This document shows, piece after piece, positions 52,296-61,950 of a stretch of 64,000 bases of DNA. Source of the DNA: Phycisphaerales bacterium (GTDB taxonomy: Bacteria > Planctomycetota > Phycisphaerae > Phycisphaerales > UBA1924). The stretch is from assembly GCA_020846975.1 (NCBI GenBank), contig JADLCX010000036.1, forward strand, positions 1-64,000, given 5' to 3'. A program made the position numbers and the translations under genes. The notes under the pieces were generated by a model, which saw nothing but the letters and a program-made list of their open reading frames with translations, was not told the DNA's origin and made no database searches. Every line of letters starts with the position of its first letter. The first letter of the stretch is position 1.

Positions 52296-52915
52296 GAACC
52301 CCGCGAACAGCCGTGATCGAGCGCACGTTCGGCGAGAACGATGAGGGCGACGTGGTGGCTCGCTTGCGAGCGGGCGAAGATGCCGCGTTTGCCGAGCTGC
52401 TTGATCTCTACGGCGGACGCTGCCTCGCGGTCGCTCGCCGGTTCATGCGGAACGAGCAGGACGCCGAAGACGCCGTGCAGGACGCTTTTCTGTCCGCGTT
52501 CAAGAACCTCGACGGGTTCGACGGGAAAGCCAAGCTCGGAACCTGGCTGCACCGGATCGTCGTCAACGCCTGCCTGATGAAGCTGCGCACACAGCGCCGA
52601 CGGCCGGAGACGTCGATTGAGGGGCTGCTGCCGACGTTCGTGGCCGACGGCCACCAGACAAAGTCCAACATCGCATGGCCCGAGACTTCGCTCGACACCC
52701 TGGAGCTGCGGAAACTCGTGCGGGAGAAAATCAACGAACTTCCCGACGGATACCGAAACGTCCTGCTGCTCCGCGACATCGAAGGCCTTGACACCGGCGA
52801 GGCGGCGGCGGTGCTGGGGATGACCGAGACCGCCGTCAAGACCCGCCTGCACCGAGCCCGGCAAGCGCTCCGTGAACTGCTCGACCAACACCTGACGGGA
52901 CGTGCGCCGTGCTGA
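52292..52915 (+). CDS. ECF-family RNA polymerase sigma factor
   Basis: A 207-aa ECF sigma. Region 2 is FAELLDLYGGRCLAVARRFM followed by EQDAEDAVQDAFLSAFKNLD. Region 4 is LPDGYRNVLLLRDIEGLDTG plus AAVLGMTETAVKTRLHRARQ. The ATG overlaps the STAS-like stop, and its own stop overlaps the start of the zinc-finger protein by 7 bp. The overlap with a downstream zinc-finger gene is the classic sigma/anti-sigma pair layout. Confidence 0.95.
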   Translation: MRTPRTAVIERTFGENDEGDVVARLRAGEDAAFAELLDLYGGRCLAVARRFMRNEQDAEDAVQDAFLSAFKNLDGFDGKAKLGTWLHRIVVNACLMKLRTQRRRPETSIEGLLPTFVADGHQTKSNIAWPETSLDTLELRKLVREKINELPDGYRNVLLLRDIEGLDTGEAAAVLGMTETAVKTRLHRARQALRELLDQHLTGRAPC

Positions 52916-53166
52916 CCTGCAAGGAACTGATCGACTTTCTCGTGGATTACACCGACGGACATCTCGGCGCGGAGGCCCGCGCCGAGTTTGATCGCCACCT
53001 GCGGGTCTGCCCATCCTGCCGCGCGTATCTCGACACCTACCAGCGAACGGTCACGATGGCGCGTCAATCGCTCTGCGCGGACGAGCGTGCGGAGGCGCCT
53101 GCATCCGTGCCGAGAGGCCTGGTCAACGCCATCCTCGAAGCCCGCAAGAACCAGCGCCCGAGTTGA
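52909..53166 (+). CDS. Zinc-finger anti-sigma factor
   Basis: An 85-aa protein starting with GTG. It has the anti-sigma zinc motif H-x3-C-x2-C in EFDRHLRVCPSCRAYLDTYQ, preceded by CKELIDFLVDYTDGHLGAEA. No transmembrane helix is visible, so it is a soluble anti-sigma factor (ZAS-type) expected to bind the ECF sigma encoded just upstream. Confidence 0.88.
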   Translation: MLTCKELIDFLVDYTDGHLGAEARAEFDRHLRVCPSCRAYLDTYQRTVTMARQSLCADERAEAPASVPRGLVNAILEARKNQRPS

Positions 53167-53176
53167 CTCCGGGGGA

Positions 53177-54445
53177 TCACCGCTTCGCGGGCTTGCGCAT
53201 CGTGGCCAGGATGTTCGAGACCCAAGTGCTGAGAAAGCACGCAAGCATGTACGGCATCACCAGACCGATGGTCCGAACGCCGATCCACGGGCCGGCGACG
53301 ATCGCCCCTGCGCACGCCGCGAGCGCGATGCACAGCGCGATCATGATCCAACGCGGCATCCCCTTGCGCGCCAAACCCGCGAGCGCCACCGGGATGGCCA
53401 GCGGGGCGCCAAGCAACGCCACGATCTTGCCGATCAACGAGTCGGAGCTCAGCCAGAAGAACAGTCCTGTCAACGGCACGAGCAGCGTAAGCCCCAACGC
53501 GTACGCCGCGATGCGTTGCTCCCGCGAGAGCGCCAGGCGCCCGAACCGGCTCAGGCTCAGGAGCAGATTGAACAAGGGGTAGGCCACCACCGTGCCGATC
53601 GCGAAGGTCAGGTAGACCGCCGTCACCGCCGTCGCGATCGGCGCGAGCCCGGGATTGCTGCCCGCGGCCTGGCGTGTGATCTGGAAGAGCACGTACCCGC
53701 CCACGATCACCATCCATTGGCCGCGAGACCCAAGCCGCCCCATGAAGAGGAAGTACGCCAGAAAAACCCGGTAGATCAGCCAGCGGGCCTTCATCGCCTC
53801 GACGATTCCGGCCCGCGCGAACTCCAGCGACGGGTCGAGCCGCAGGGCCTCGCGGAAGCTCAGCATCGCCTCGCGCGGCTTTCCACCGTGCAGAAGTGTC
53901 CACCCCATGTTCGCGTGCGACATGGCGTTCTCGGGGTTCCGCGCCAGCGTCGCATCGATCGTCGATCCCGCCTCGGCACGCCGTCCGAGCTGGGTCAGCG
54001 CCATCGCCCGGATGTTGGTACAGGCCTCGTGCTCGGGATCGCGCGCCAGACCCTGCTCGGCCGCGTCGGCCGCGCCGCGCCAGTCTTTCAGCGCCAATCG
54101 CGATGAGCCGAGCACAGCCCAGATGTGGGGTGCGTCGGGATCGATCCGCAGCGCCTCCTCCGCAGCGGCGATTGCTTCGCGGGGCATGTCGCGCTCTTCG
54201 AGCACACTCGCCAGCACGTAGTGGGCGTACGCATCGTCCGGCTCCAGCCCTATCGCCCGCCGCGCGGCTTCGGTTGCTTCGGTGTGCTTCTGGCTGTGCG
54301 AGAGGCAGATCGCCAGGTACGAGTACGCGGTCGCGAGGTTGGGATCATCGCCGATCGCGCGGCGGGCATGATCCTCGGCCAGGTCGTAACGCCGCTGGGC
54401 GATGAGCATCTCGGCGCGCTGAAGGTTGGGGTTGGCGGTGTGCAT
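53177..54445 (-). CDS. TPR-repeat membrane protein
   Basis: A 422-aa protein. About five tetratricopeptide repeats (residues 5-205; YDLAEDHARRAIGDDPNLAT, GDDPDAPH-type loops, MSHANMGWTLLHGGKPREAM) precede a membrane part with six or so helices (about 225-410; LIYRVFLAYFLFMGRLG, LTLLVPLTGLFFWLS). It is a paralogue of the next gene upstream (54456), sharing GWALLHAGKPREA-type repeats and the SFREALRLDP...EAMKAR junction. Last of a three-gene set led by a TPR-AAA ATPase. Probably a scaffold that brings proteins to the membrane. Confidence 0.78.
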   Translation of the reverse strand: MHTANPNLQRAEMLIAQRRYDLAEDHARRAIGDDPNLATAYSYLAICLSHSQKHTEATEAARRAIGLEPDDAYAHYVLASVLEERDMPREAIAAAEEALRIDPDAPHIWAVLGSSRLALKDWRGAADAAEQGLARDPEHEACTNIRAMALTQLGRRAEAGSTIDATLARNPENAMSHANMGWTLLHGGKPREAMLSFREALRLDPSLEFARAGIVEAMKARWLIYRVFLAYFLFMGRLGSRGQWMVIVGGYVLFQITRQAAGSNPGLAPIATAVTAVYLTFAIGTVVAYPLFNLLLSLSRFGRLALSREQRIAAYALGLTLLVPLTGLFFWLSSDSLIGKIVALLGAPLAIPVALAGLARKGMPRWIMIALCIALAACAGAIVAGPWIGVRTIGLVMPYMLACFLSTWVSNILATMRKPAKR

Positions 54446-54455
54446 GGGCGAGCGA

Positions 54456-55721
54456 CTAGGACCGGGACAACGCGTAGTCCGACCAGATCCACAGGATCAC
54501 GGCGGGAAAGAGAAAGACCGTTACGAAGTTGCGTGCTACAACCGCCAGACCCAGTGGCACGATCAGGTAGTGCACCGCCAGCGCCACCGCTACAAGCGCC
54601 GCCGCACCCGCGAGCCAGTTCCCGATGCGTACCACGGGCGGGTGCTTGATGTCCGGGAGTATCGCGAGAATCGCGGCCACACCGAACAGGAGGATCTGCG
54701 CGCGGGTCCAGCGGACCTCGCCCGTCCAAGCCGCCATGATGCTGCACGCGATCGGCGGAACGACCGCCAGACCCAGGAGAACGGCCAGGCGGCTCTGCCG
54801 CGGCGTCAGAGCGTGGCGTCCCAGCGGATCGGCGCGCAACACCAGGTTGAACAGCGCATCGCCGAACATCACCAGCGCGCAAGCCGCGAAGATCAGGCCG
54901 TTGACGATGTCGATCACCGGCGCCGCGATGGGGACCGCGCGGCGAAGGTAGCTGAGTGCGAAGAGCAAAGCAACGAACCCCACGACGATCCCGATCTGCT
55001 GCGATTGTGACAACCGCTGGGTGAACATGAAGTACCGCAGCACGGGCCTGTAGAACCGTGACCGCGCCTTCATCGCCTCCATGATGCCCTCGCGGGCGTG
55101 CTCGTAGTTCGGGTCCAGTCTCAACGCCTCTCGGAAGTGCTCGACCGCCTCGCGCGGCTTCCCGGCATGAAGCAACGCCCAGCCCTTGTTCGCATGGGCG
55201 ATCTCGTTCTGTGGATCGGCAGCCAGTGCATGGTCGGCCTCGTCAACCGCCTGCGGCCGGCCCAACCGCGTCAGGCACGTGGCACGCAGCGTGCGAAGGT
55301 GGGCATCATCGGCATCGATCGCCAAGCCGCTCTCCGCCGCCTTGATCGCCTCTTCGTGCCGCCCGTCGCGGAGATGCACCAGCCCGAGCAGGTGCCAGTT
55401 GTTCACATCGTCCGGCTCAAGATCGATCGCCTGCTGAGCCGACTTCAGCGCGTCCCGGGTCTTCCCACGCGAGAGCAGCACGAGTCCGAGCGCGTAGTGG
55501 TTGAACTCCTCCCCTGGATCCAACTCGATCGCCCGCCGCGCGGCCCTCTCGGCCTCTTCACCGAGGTTGATCTCCGCCAGACACATTCCCAACCGCGCGA
55601 AGGCCGTGTCGTTGTCGGGATCGGCGCCGATCGCCTCGCGCAAATGCGTCTCGGCGAGATCGTGCCGCCCCTGAGACATCAGCACGGCAGCCCGGTGCAG
55701 TTGTGATTGCACGTTGGACAT
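54456..55721 (-). CDS. TPR-repeat membrane protein, paralogue
   Basis: A 421-aa protein starting at ATG 55721 (a GTG at 55727 is possible). N-terminal TPRs (HDLAETHLREAIGADPDN, TAFARLGMCLAEINLGEEAE, NHYALGLVLLSRGKTRDALK) continue to about 205. They are followed by the conserved junction HFREALRLDPNYEHAREGIM and six hydrophobic helices. It lies 10 bp before its paralogue and 13 bp after the AAA ATPase gene, so the three are co-transcribed. A tandem duplication followed by divergence is likely. Confidence 0.78.
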   Translation of the reverse strand: MSNVQSQLHRAAVLMSQGRHDLAETHLREAIGADPDNDTAFARLGMCLAEINLGEEAERAARRAIELDPGEEFNHYALGLVLLSRGKTRDALKSAQQAIDLEPDDVNNWHLLGLVHLRDGRHEEAIKAAESGLAIDADDAHLRTLRATCLTRLGRPQAVDEADHALAADPQNEIAHANKGWALLHAGKPREAVEHFREALRLDPNYEHAREGIMEAMKARSRFYRPVLRYFMFTQRLSQSQQIGIVVGFVALLFALSYLRRAVPIAAPVIDIVNGLIFAACALVMFGDALFNLVLRADPLGRHALTPRQSRLAVLLGLAVVPPIACSIMAAWTGEVRWTRAQILLFGVAAILAILPDIKHPPVVRIGNWLAGAAALVAVALAVHYLIVPLGLAVVARNFVTVFLFPAVILWIWSDYALSRS

Positions 55722-55734
55722 GAACACCCTGAGC

Positions 55735-57111
55735 CTACCGCAGTTTCAGATGATCCAGCACATCGTCGTACAGACCGCCCTGGTTGGAGTACAGCGCGTA
55801 GTTCCGCGCGGTCGAGAACCACTCCTGCGTGGTCGGGCGCAGGCCTCTGGCCGCGGCGAGCAGGTCGCGGGTGGTGAGCGGTTCGGGACGACCCTTCGCC
55901 ATCGCTTCGCGCAGTTTGGCCTCGATCGCCACGTCGATCATGTTCTTGATGTCGGCCCCGCTGAAGCCCTCGGCCTTCTTCGCGAGCGCATCGGCATCCA
56001 CGTTGTCCGTCGGCTTGCCTTGCAGCATGATGCGGCAGATCGCCGCCCGCGCCGGCACATCGGGCGGGGGCACGAAGATGATCCGGTCAAACCGCCCCGG
56101 ACGCCGGAACGCCGGATCGATGTGCCACGGGGCGTTGGTCGCCGCGAGGATCAGCAGCCCTTCGTTGTCCGCATTGACGCCGTCGAGTTCGGCAAGAAAC
56201 TGATTCACAAGTTGCCGGCCGGCGGAGTGCTTCAGGTCGGTCCTGCTCGCGCCCAGCGCATCGACCTCGTCAAAGAACAGCACGCACGGCTTGTTCTGCC
56301 GCGCCTGGTCGAAGATCTCGTGCAGGTTCTTCTCGCTCTCGCCGATCCACATGTTCAGTACATCGTTGATGCCGACCGAGATGAACCGGGCCTTGACCTG
56401 CCCCGCCGTGGCCCGAGCCAGGTGCGTCTTGCCGCAGCCGGGCGGGCCGTACATGAGGATACCGCCGCCGATCTTCTTCCCGTAGGCCTTGTAGAGGTCC
56501 GGGTGCTCGAGCGGGTGGATGATCTTGAGCTTGATCTCTTCCTTCACACGGTCCATGCCGCCGATGTCGGCGAAGGTGATCTTCGGACGCTCGATCTCGG
56601 TCGTCGGCCCGCCGCCGCGCTTCTGGCCGCAATCGGCCTCGACAGGGGTGCGCTCTGATTCAGCTTCGTCATCACTTTTCCAAGATTGACCCGGCGTGGT
56701 CACGCTTCCCAGCTCCTCTGCCAGGGCCTCATCCGCGACGGCCGGGTCCGCTTCGACCGCCCGGCGATACTGCGTCCGCGCCCCATCGATATCTCCCGTT
56801 CGCACCAGCGCGGTCGCGTAAAGCACGCGCACGGGCGGGGTCATGGCCGCAGCGTTGCCCGAGAGTTCCTCAAAGATCACCAGCGCGTGCGAACTCCGCC
56901 CGCGGCGGAGATAGGTCTTCGCGAGTCCGAGTTTCAGCCCGTGGTCTCCGGGCGCAACGGCGATCGCCTCACGGAACTCTCGCTCGGCTTCCTCCAGCCT
57001 GTTGAACGCCAGGCAGGTCTCCGCGAGATGCTTGCGCAAGGGGCCGTTGTCGGGCGAGAACTTGACGGCTTCTCGCAGGGCCTTGATGGTGTCTTCGCCG
57101 GGTTGGGACAT
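55735..57111 (-). CDS. TPR-fused AAA ATPase (CDC48/SpoVK-like)
   Basis: A 458-aa protein. N-terminal TPRs (10-130; NRLEEAEREFREAIAVAPGD) are joined by a charged linker to one AAA module. Walker A is GPPGCGKT (222-229), Walker B is PCVLFFDEVDA with D281-E282, and the second region of homology ends RRPGRFDR near 337-343. The module resembles a CDC48/FtsH-type single ring. A TPR domain as adaptor is uncommon and suggests substrates are delivered by other TPR proteins, such as the two encoded downstream. No protease domain is present, so it would act as an unfoldase or remodeller. Confidence 0.87.
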   Translation of the reverse strand: MSQPGEDTIKALREAVKFSPDNGPLRKHLAETCLAFNRLEEAEREFREAIAVAPGDHGLKLGLAKTYLRRGRSSHALVIFEELSGNAAAMTPPVRVLYATALVRTGDIDGARTQYRRAVEADPAVADEALAEELGSVTTPGQSWKSDDEAESERTPVEADCGQKRGGGPTTEIERPKITFADIGGMDRVKEEIKLKIIHPLEHPDLYKAYGKKIGGGILMYGPPGCGKTHLARATAGQVKARFISVGINDVLNMWIGESEKNLHEIFDQARQNKPCVLFFDEVDALGASRTDLKHSAGRQLVNQFLAELDGVNADNEGLLILAATNAPWHIDPAFRRPGRFDRIIFVPPPDVPARAAICRIMLQGKPTDNVDADALAKKAEGFSGADIKNMIDVAIEAKLREAMAKGRPEPLTTRDLLAAARGLRPTTQEWFSTARNYALYSNQGGLYDDVLDHLKLR

Positions 57112-57210
57112 CGCCGTCTCTCAGAAAAAGCCCGCGACTCGAAGGGGCCCGGCCGGATCGGGTTCGCGGCGTATCGGACCGAACTCAAAGGATTATCGAG
57201 TTGATTCGGC

Positions 57211-58500
57211 TCAACCGGGCATCGGGAACTTCGCGCACATTCCCCCCACTTCGCGCCGCACGCCCTCGCACACGCCCGCATCGCCGCGCGCCGTCAGCAC
57301 CTTGTCGATCCAAGCCGCCACCACATCCATCTCCGGCTCGCCCAGCCCGCGCGTCGTCACCGCGGGCGAGCCCAGCCGCACACCGCTGGTGAACTTCGGC
57401 GGCCGCGGATCATCGGGTATTCCGTTCTTGTTGCACACGATCCCCGCCGTACCCAGCCACGTCTCGGCATCCTGACCCGTGAGTTCCTCGCTCTTGGTCC
57501 GCAGGTCCACGAGCATGAGGTGGTTGTCGGTCCCGCCGCTGGTGATGCGGTACCCGCGCTTGCCCAGCCCCGCGGCCAGCGCCCTGGCGTTCACCACCAC
57601 CCGCCTCGCATAGTCCTTGAACTCGGGCCGCAGCGCCTCGCCGAAGGCCACGGCCTTGGCCGCGATGATGTGCATCAGGGGGCCACCCTGCACACCGGGG
57701 AACAGGCTCTTGTTGATCTTCCTGGCGAGGTCCTCGTCGCCGGTCATGATGAGCCCGCCGCGGGGGCCGCGCAGCGTCTTGTGGGTGGTGGTCGTCACGA
57801 TGTGGGCGTGAGGGAAGGGGGACGGATGAACCCCGGCCGCGACCAGCCCCGCGATGTGCGCGATGTCTGCCATCAGCAGCGCCCCGCACGCATCCGCGAT
57901 CTCCCGGAACCGCTTGAAGTCGATGATGCGCGGGTACGCCGAGTACCCGCACATGATCAACTTCGGCCTATGCTCCATGCACACCTTCATCGCCGCGTCG
58001 TAGTCGATCCGCTCGAGCTCCGGGTGCGCCTTGTCGTAGTGCAGGGGGTAGTGCACCGGCTTGTAGAAGATCCCTGAGAAGTTGATCTTCATCCCGTGCG
58101 ACAGGTGCCCGCCGTCCTTCAACACCAGGCTCGCGAACGAGTCGCCGGGGTTGAGCGTCGCCATCATCGCGGCCATGTTCGCCTGCGCGCCGGAGTGCGG
58201 CTGCACGTTGGCGAACTTCGCCCCGAACAACCGGCAGGCGCGGTCGATCGCCGTCTGCTCGATTCGATCGTGAAACTCACATCCGCCGTAGTACCGCGCG
58301 CCCGGATAGCCCTCGGCGTACTTGTTGGTCAGGCAAGTCCCCATCGCGTGCATCACCGCGGATGAGACGTGGTTCTCGCTGGCGATGAGTTCCAGCGTCG
58401 TTTCCTGTCGCCCGGCCTCGGCCGCGATCAGGTCGGCGATCGCCGGGTCGGACTTGCGGATAAGTTCGATGTTGGCCTGGGAAGCCGCGTCAGCGGGCAT
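57211..58500 (-). CDS. glyA: Serine hydroxymethyltransferase
   Basis: A 429-aa PLP enzyme that interconverts serine and glycine and supplies methylene-tetrahydrofolate. The PLP lysine is K241 in [14 protein letters not shown]. Other conserved parts are [34 protein letters not shown] and [18 protein letters not shown]. The ATG at 58500 has AGGAG ten bases upstream and opens with [10 protein letters not shown] as in other SHMTs. Neighbours are unrelated, and no glycine riboswitch is visible in the 98-bp leader. Confidence 0.97.
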   Translation of the reverse strand: MPADAASQANIELIRKSDPAIADLIAAEAGRQETTLELIASENHVSSAVMHAMGTCLTNKYAEGYPGARYYGGCEFHDRIEQTAIDRACRLFGAKFANVQPHSGAQANMAAMMATLNPGDSFASLVLKDGGHLSHGMKINFSGIFYKPVHYPLHYDKAHPELERIDYDAAMKVCMEHRPKLIMCGYSAYPRIIDFKRFREIADACGALLMADIAHIAGLVAAGVHPSPFPHAHIVTTTTHKTLRGPRGGLIMTGDEDLARKINKSLFPGVQGGPLMHIIAAKAVAFGEALRPEFKDYARRVVVNARALAAGLGKRGYRITSGGTDNHLMLVDLRTKSEELTGQDAETWLGTAGIVCNKNGIPDDPRPPKFTSGVRLGSPAVTTRGLGEPEMDVVAAWIDKVLTARGDAGVCEGVRREVGGMCAKFPMPG

Positions 58501-58598
58501 GAAGGGAACTCCTGGTCGTGTGTCGCCGCGCGCCACGCTGCGCGCCCGCCGGGGCATGACGCCCTTGTGCAAGAGTATTCCCGCCGTCGGCCCTTCCC

Positions 58599-59582
58599 TC
58601 ACCACCCGAACAGGAGCATCGCGAAGCTGTCGTCCAGAGACGCGACCGCCACCGCCGCGAGCACGCAGGCGACCATCAGCAGCGTCCACACCCAGCGACC
58701 GTTGGGCAGCGCGAACACCCGCACCAGCACGACCCACCACCACAGGGCGAACCAGGCGATCCCGAGCAGTGTCGCAACTCCTTGAAGCACAAGGACGATC
58801 GGATTCCAGGCCCAGGTCCACCCAAACCAGCTCGCACGCAGAGTCGCCGGCAGCAGGCCGACCAGATTCCAGAAGAACGCATCAATCGCCAGAAACACCA
58901 CCACGCCCATGCTGTACACCGCCGCACGCCAGATGTGCGTCGCGCGAACCCGCACCATCGCGCGCGTGTGCGGCAGCATCAGCAGCAACAGCGGCATCAG
59001 CGCCGCGCACGTCGCCCAGGCCTGCGCCGCATACGGAACTTGGATGTACGGGTAAAACCTCAAGCCGCCGCCAGGAGCCGATACTACCTGCCCGAAGCCT
59101 GACAGGTACGGGTTGGCAATCGCCCTCACCCACCACCGCCAGCCCGCCGCGCCGGCGCGCACGCCGGCGTACTGCGGGTCGAACCAGATCGTTACCAGAA
59201 TGCGCAGCACATCGAGCGTGGACCTGATGAACCAGACACTGCCCATCAACAGCGGAAGCCATACCACCATGCGCCAGGCGTTGCTCGGCGTGTCAAGCCG
59301 AACGCCGTCGCTCGGCCTCCAGAACCGCCAGGGGACCACCATGCGTTGCCACGTCCTCCAAGCTCGCCGAAGCCCTACCGCTCGCCCATGCTCGTAGAAC
59401 CACGGCAGTTTGTACTTCTCCGCGTTCAGCACGCGGGACCACTCGAACTCGAACCCGCACTCGCTGCACACACCGTGCAACGGGCAGTGATCCATCCCCG
59501 TCCGACTCCGCCACAGACCCGACTGGTCATACCCGCACCGCGGACACCGCGGCACACACGCCCCCTCACCGGATGTCGTCAT
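58599..59582 (-). CDS. Zinc-ribbon membrane protein, tandem paralogue 1
   Basis: A 327-aa protein. An N-terminal zinc ribbon, [11 protein letters not shown]...[10 protein letters not shown], is followed by five or six hydrophobic helices ([55 protein letters not shown]). The ATG at 59582 (MTTSGEGA) starts just before the ribbon. It is a paralogue of the next gene, 59694-60728, with the same ribbon and helix order. Such proteins are common in planctomycetes; the function is unknown. Confidence 0.68.
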   Translation of the reverse strand: MTTSGEGACVPRCPRCGYDQSGLWRSRTGMDHCPLHGVCSECGFEFEWSRVLNAEKYKLPWFYEHGRAVGLRRAWRTWQRMVVPWRFWRPSDGVRLDTPSNAWRMVVWLPLLMGSVWFIRSTLDVLRILVTIWFDPQYAGVRAGAAGWRWWVRAIANPYLSGFGQVVSAPGGGLRFYPYIQVPYAAQAWATCAALMPLLLLMLPHTRAMVRVRATHIWRAAVYSMGVVVFLAIDAFFWNLVGLLPATLRASWFGWTWAWNPIVLVLQGVATLLGIAWFALWWWVVLVRVFALPNGRWVWTLLMVACVLAAVAVASLDDSFAMLLFGW

Positions 59583-59693
59583 CGTGAGTTCGACCGTGCC
59601 CACACCCACGCATACCGGCCGCGAGAGGACCGGTTGAGGTCTCCTCACTTCTCTCCACCCCACGGGCAGCCCTCCCGGCTGCTCTCGCGCGGC

Positions 59694-60728
59694 TCATCCA
59701 ACCCACTCCGACACCATCCGCACGAACGCCTTGTCCCGCATGGCGCACGCCACACCCACCAGAAGCGCGGCGAGCATGAGCAGTATCCAGACCCCCAGGC
59801 TCCGCTTGAGCATGAACCCCCGCCGCAGCGCGAACCACCACCAGGCCCCCAGCCACGCGACCCACATCGCCCCCAGCCATACGCGCGGATTGCCGAAGAC
59901 CTGATGGTTCACACCCCACTTGACCGCCTGGATCTGCATCCACGGGGCCAATCTCGGCGGCTCGAGACCGGGCCACCACAGGCTGAGCATCGTGAGGATG
60001 GAACGCACGGTCCAGAACAGGTACCACGCCACCGCCCACGACATCCCGTAGATGCCCGCCCGCAGCACGTGCACCGCACGAACCCGCCCGCCGCGCCCCG
60101 CGGCACGGCTCCGGGTCAGGATCAGCAGCATCGCCGGCACGCCGATGCTCACGCCCAGCGGGATCGTCGCCGACGCATCCGCGGGCATCCAACGCCACGA
60201 CAGGCCCGTCGCTCGACTCCCGACGAGCTCTCCAATCTGGTAGCACCACGAGTTGACGAGCATCAGCTCGTACTCGGTCCCGAAGATCTTCGGCATCTTG
60301 CCGAAGTACGCGTCCTTCAGGAGCGCGAGCCGGATGACCGTGATCGACACGCTCCACGCGACATGGAGCGGAACGATCAGCACCACGAGCCACAACAACA
60401 GACGCCCCACGCCCACCGGCTGGTGAACGTCCACACGCTTCCAGAACCACCACGGCGCGGCCGACGCGGCCAGCGTCCTGATAGCGCGCCAGATCCGCGG
60501 CCGGCGCCACCACTTCTCCGTCACCGCGTGGTCGTACAACCACCGCGAACGCCGCCGGGACGGATCGAGCACATCCGCCCACAGGAACTCCAGCCCGCAC
60601 TCGCTGCACACGCCGCGCTCACCCGAGCGGACGGCTGCCGCTCCGCTCAGGTCGTACCCGCACCGCGGGCACCCCATCGTGCTTCGACGAACTTTGTCCA
60701 CGCGGGAGTCTACGAGTGCGACATCCAT
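59694..60728 (-). CDS. Zinc-ribbon membrane protein, tandem paralogue 2
   Basis: A 344-aa protein. The zinc ribbon CPRCGYDLSGAA...CSECGLEFLW (about 20-50) is followed by membrane helices such as LLLWLVVLIVPLHVAW and WVAWLGAWWWFALRRGFML. The internal ATG at 60677 (MGCPRC) is another start option. It shares layout and the WRFW/WWFWKR junction with the gene 111 bp downstream, indicating a tandem duplication. Confidence 0.66.
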   Translation of the reverse strand: MDVALVDSRVDKVRRSTMGCPRCGYDLSGAAAVRSGERGVCSECGLEFLWADVLDPSRRRSRWLYDHAVTEKWWRRPRIWRAIRTLAASAAPWWFWKRVDVHQPVGVGRLLLWLVVLIVPLHVAWSVSITVIRLALLKDAYFGKMPKIFGTEYELMLVNSWCYQIGELVGSRATGLSWRWMPADASATIPLGVSIGVPAMLLILTRSRAAGRGGRVRAVHVLRAGIYGMSWAVAWYLFWTVRSILTMLSLWWPGLEPPRLAPWMQIQAVKWGVNHQVFGNPRVWLGAMWVAWLGAWWWFALRRGFMLKRSLGVWILLMLAALLVGVACAMRDKAFVRMVSEWVG

Positions 60729-60904
60729 GACGGCTTGGATGCACCACCCCGCTCAATGTTCCCGGTCCCGTTCTCGCCCGCCCCACAAGGCCGCGCGCGG
60801 ACGGTCGGCCCGGGCACGCGGAGCGACGCCGACATGCCCGAACCGACCGCCACTGCCTCGACCGCAATCGACCAAGCAAACCGAGCACGAGACGCTAGTC
60901 CCGT

Positions 60905-61771
60905 TCACCGTCGTCCCGCTTCATTCCACAGGGAAATGAGCTCGGTCTTGGAGCTCATCCCAAGCGTCTTGTAAATGCTGCGGACATGATCATGGACGGT
61001 GTGACGAGACCGGCCTAGTCGGCTCGCGATCTCGTGCTCGGTGATTCCCTCGACAAGGAGCCCCAACACCTGCTGTTCGGCCTGCGACAACTGCCGGGTC
61101 ATCCTGCGGCGCCGCGACCGCGGCCCGATGACCCGCTCTTCCGCCGCGCGGGCCATGGCGCAGCACACCGCCCTTACCGCCGGGTCCGTTCCCGCCCGGC
61201 GGTGCAGGCGTCCATCTGTTCCCACGACTCCCACGATCATCAACGCGCAGGAACCGTGCTCATCCTCGATCAGCGCGCCGGCGGAACCCACGGCGCTCAC
61301 GCCCGTCGCATCCGAGCGGCCCATCCCACGATCCCGGCGGCCGGCCCGACGCCGCAGCAGCGGGTCATCGAGATCCCCCCGCACTCGCTCCCGCACATCG
61401 TCACGCTCGATCTGATCGACGAAGCCGGCGATACCCACGCTCGGACCACGCTCTTCGGGCCGGGCGTCGTCCTCGATCAATCCCGCCCACACCCCCGAGA
61501 CACCGAAGGGCTCGCCCCGCACGCCCCGCTCCTCCGGTCCGGGCTTGCACACCGACAGCAGCCGTGCGCACGCGATGTCCAGCCATCGTTCGGTGTCGTC
61601 GCCGTCCGCCGCGAAGAGCCCGCACACGGCATCGCAGGCGGCGACCAGCGCGGCGTGCACGCGGCGCTCGTCGATCGCGCCGCCCGGCGCGGGCTCGGCG
61701 ACCGCGGACGCCGAAGCGCCGGTCCCGACGGGCGTTTCCGGATGGAACTCCATGGTGATCAACCATCGCAT
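60905..61771 (-). CDS. LuxR-family transcriptional regulator
   Basis: About 288 aa (or 282 from ATG 61753). The C-terminus is a LuxR helix-turn-helix: LSQAEQQVLGLLVEGITEHE followed by IASRLGRSRHTVHDHVRSIY. The N-terminal part contains a GAF-like segment (AALVAACDAVCGLFAADGDD...LLSVC) but no receiver domain with phosphorylation sites. It therefore probably senses a small molecule or is constitutive. It lies 179 bp downstream of the phosphoesterase gene on the same strand. Confidence 0.75.
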   Translation of the reverse strand: MRWLITMEFHPETPVGTGASASAVAEPAPGGAIDERRVHAALVAACDAVCGLFAADGDDTERWLDIACARLLSVCKPGPEERGVRGEPFGVSGVWAGLIEDDARPEERGPSVGIAGFVDQIERDDVRERVRGDLDDPLLRRRAGRRDRGMGRSDATGVSAVGSAGALIEDEHGSCALMIVGVVGTDGRLHRRAGTDPAVRAVCCAMARAAEERVIGPRSRRRRMTRQLSQAEQQVLGLLVEGITEHEIASRLGRSRHTVHDHVRSIYKTLGMSSKTELISLWNEAGRR

Positions 61772-61950
61772 TATGTCGGCAACGCCGGGCCTTGTGAGCC
61801 CTCTTACCCCCACGAGGGACCGAGAATCAACGCCCGGGCGCGGGGTCGAGACAAACACCCCGATCTCGCGGCGCAATCGAGACACCGCCGGACGCTGGGC
61901 CGCCCGCACGCGGCGAGAATGAGACGCAGTATTCCCGGCTTCGCACGGCC

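Noticed and set aside
58501-58598. A glycine riboswitch before glyA
   Set aside because: The 98-bp leader has no tandem aptamer pattern; only a ribosome site is clear.
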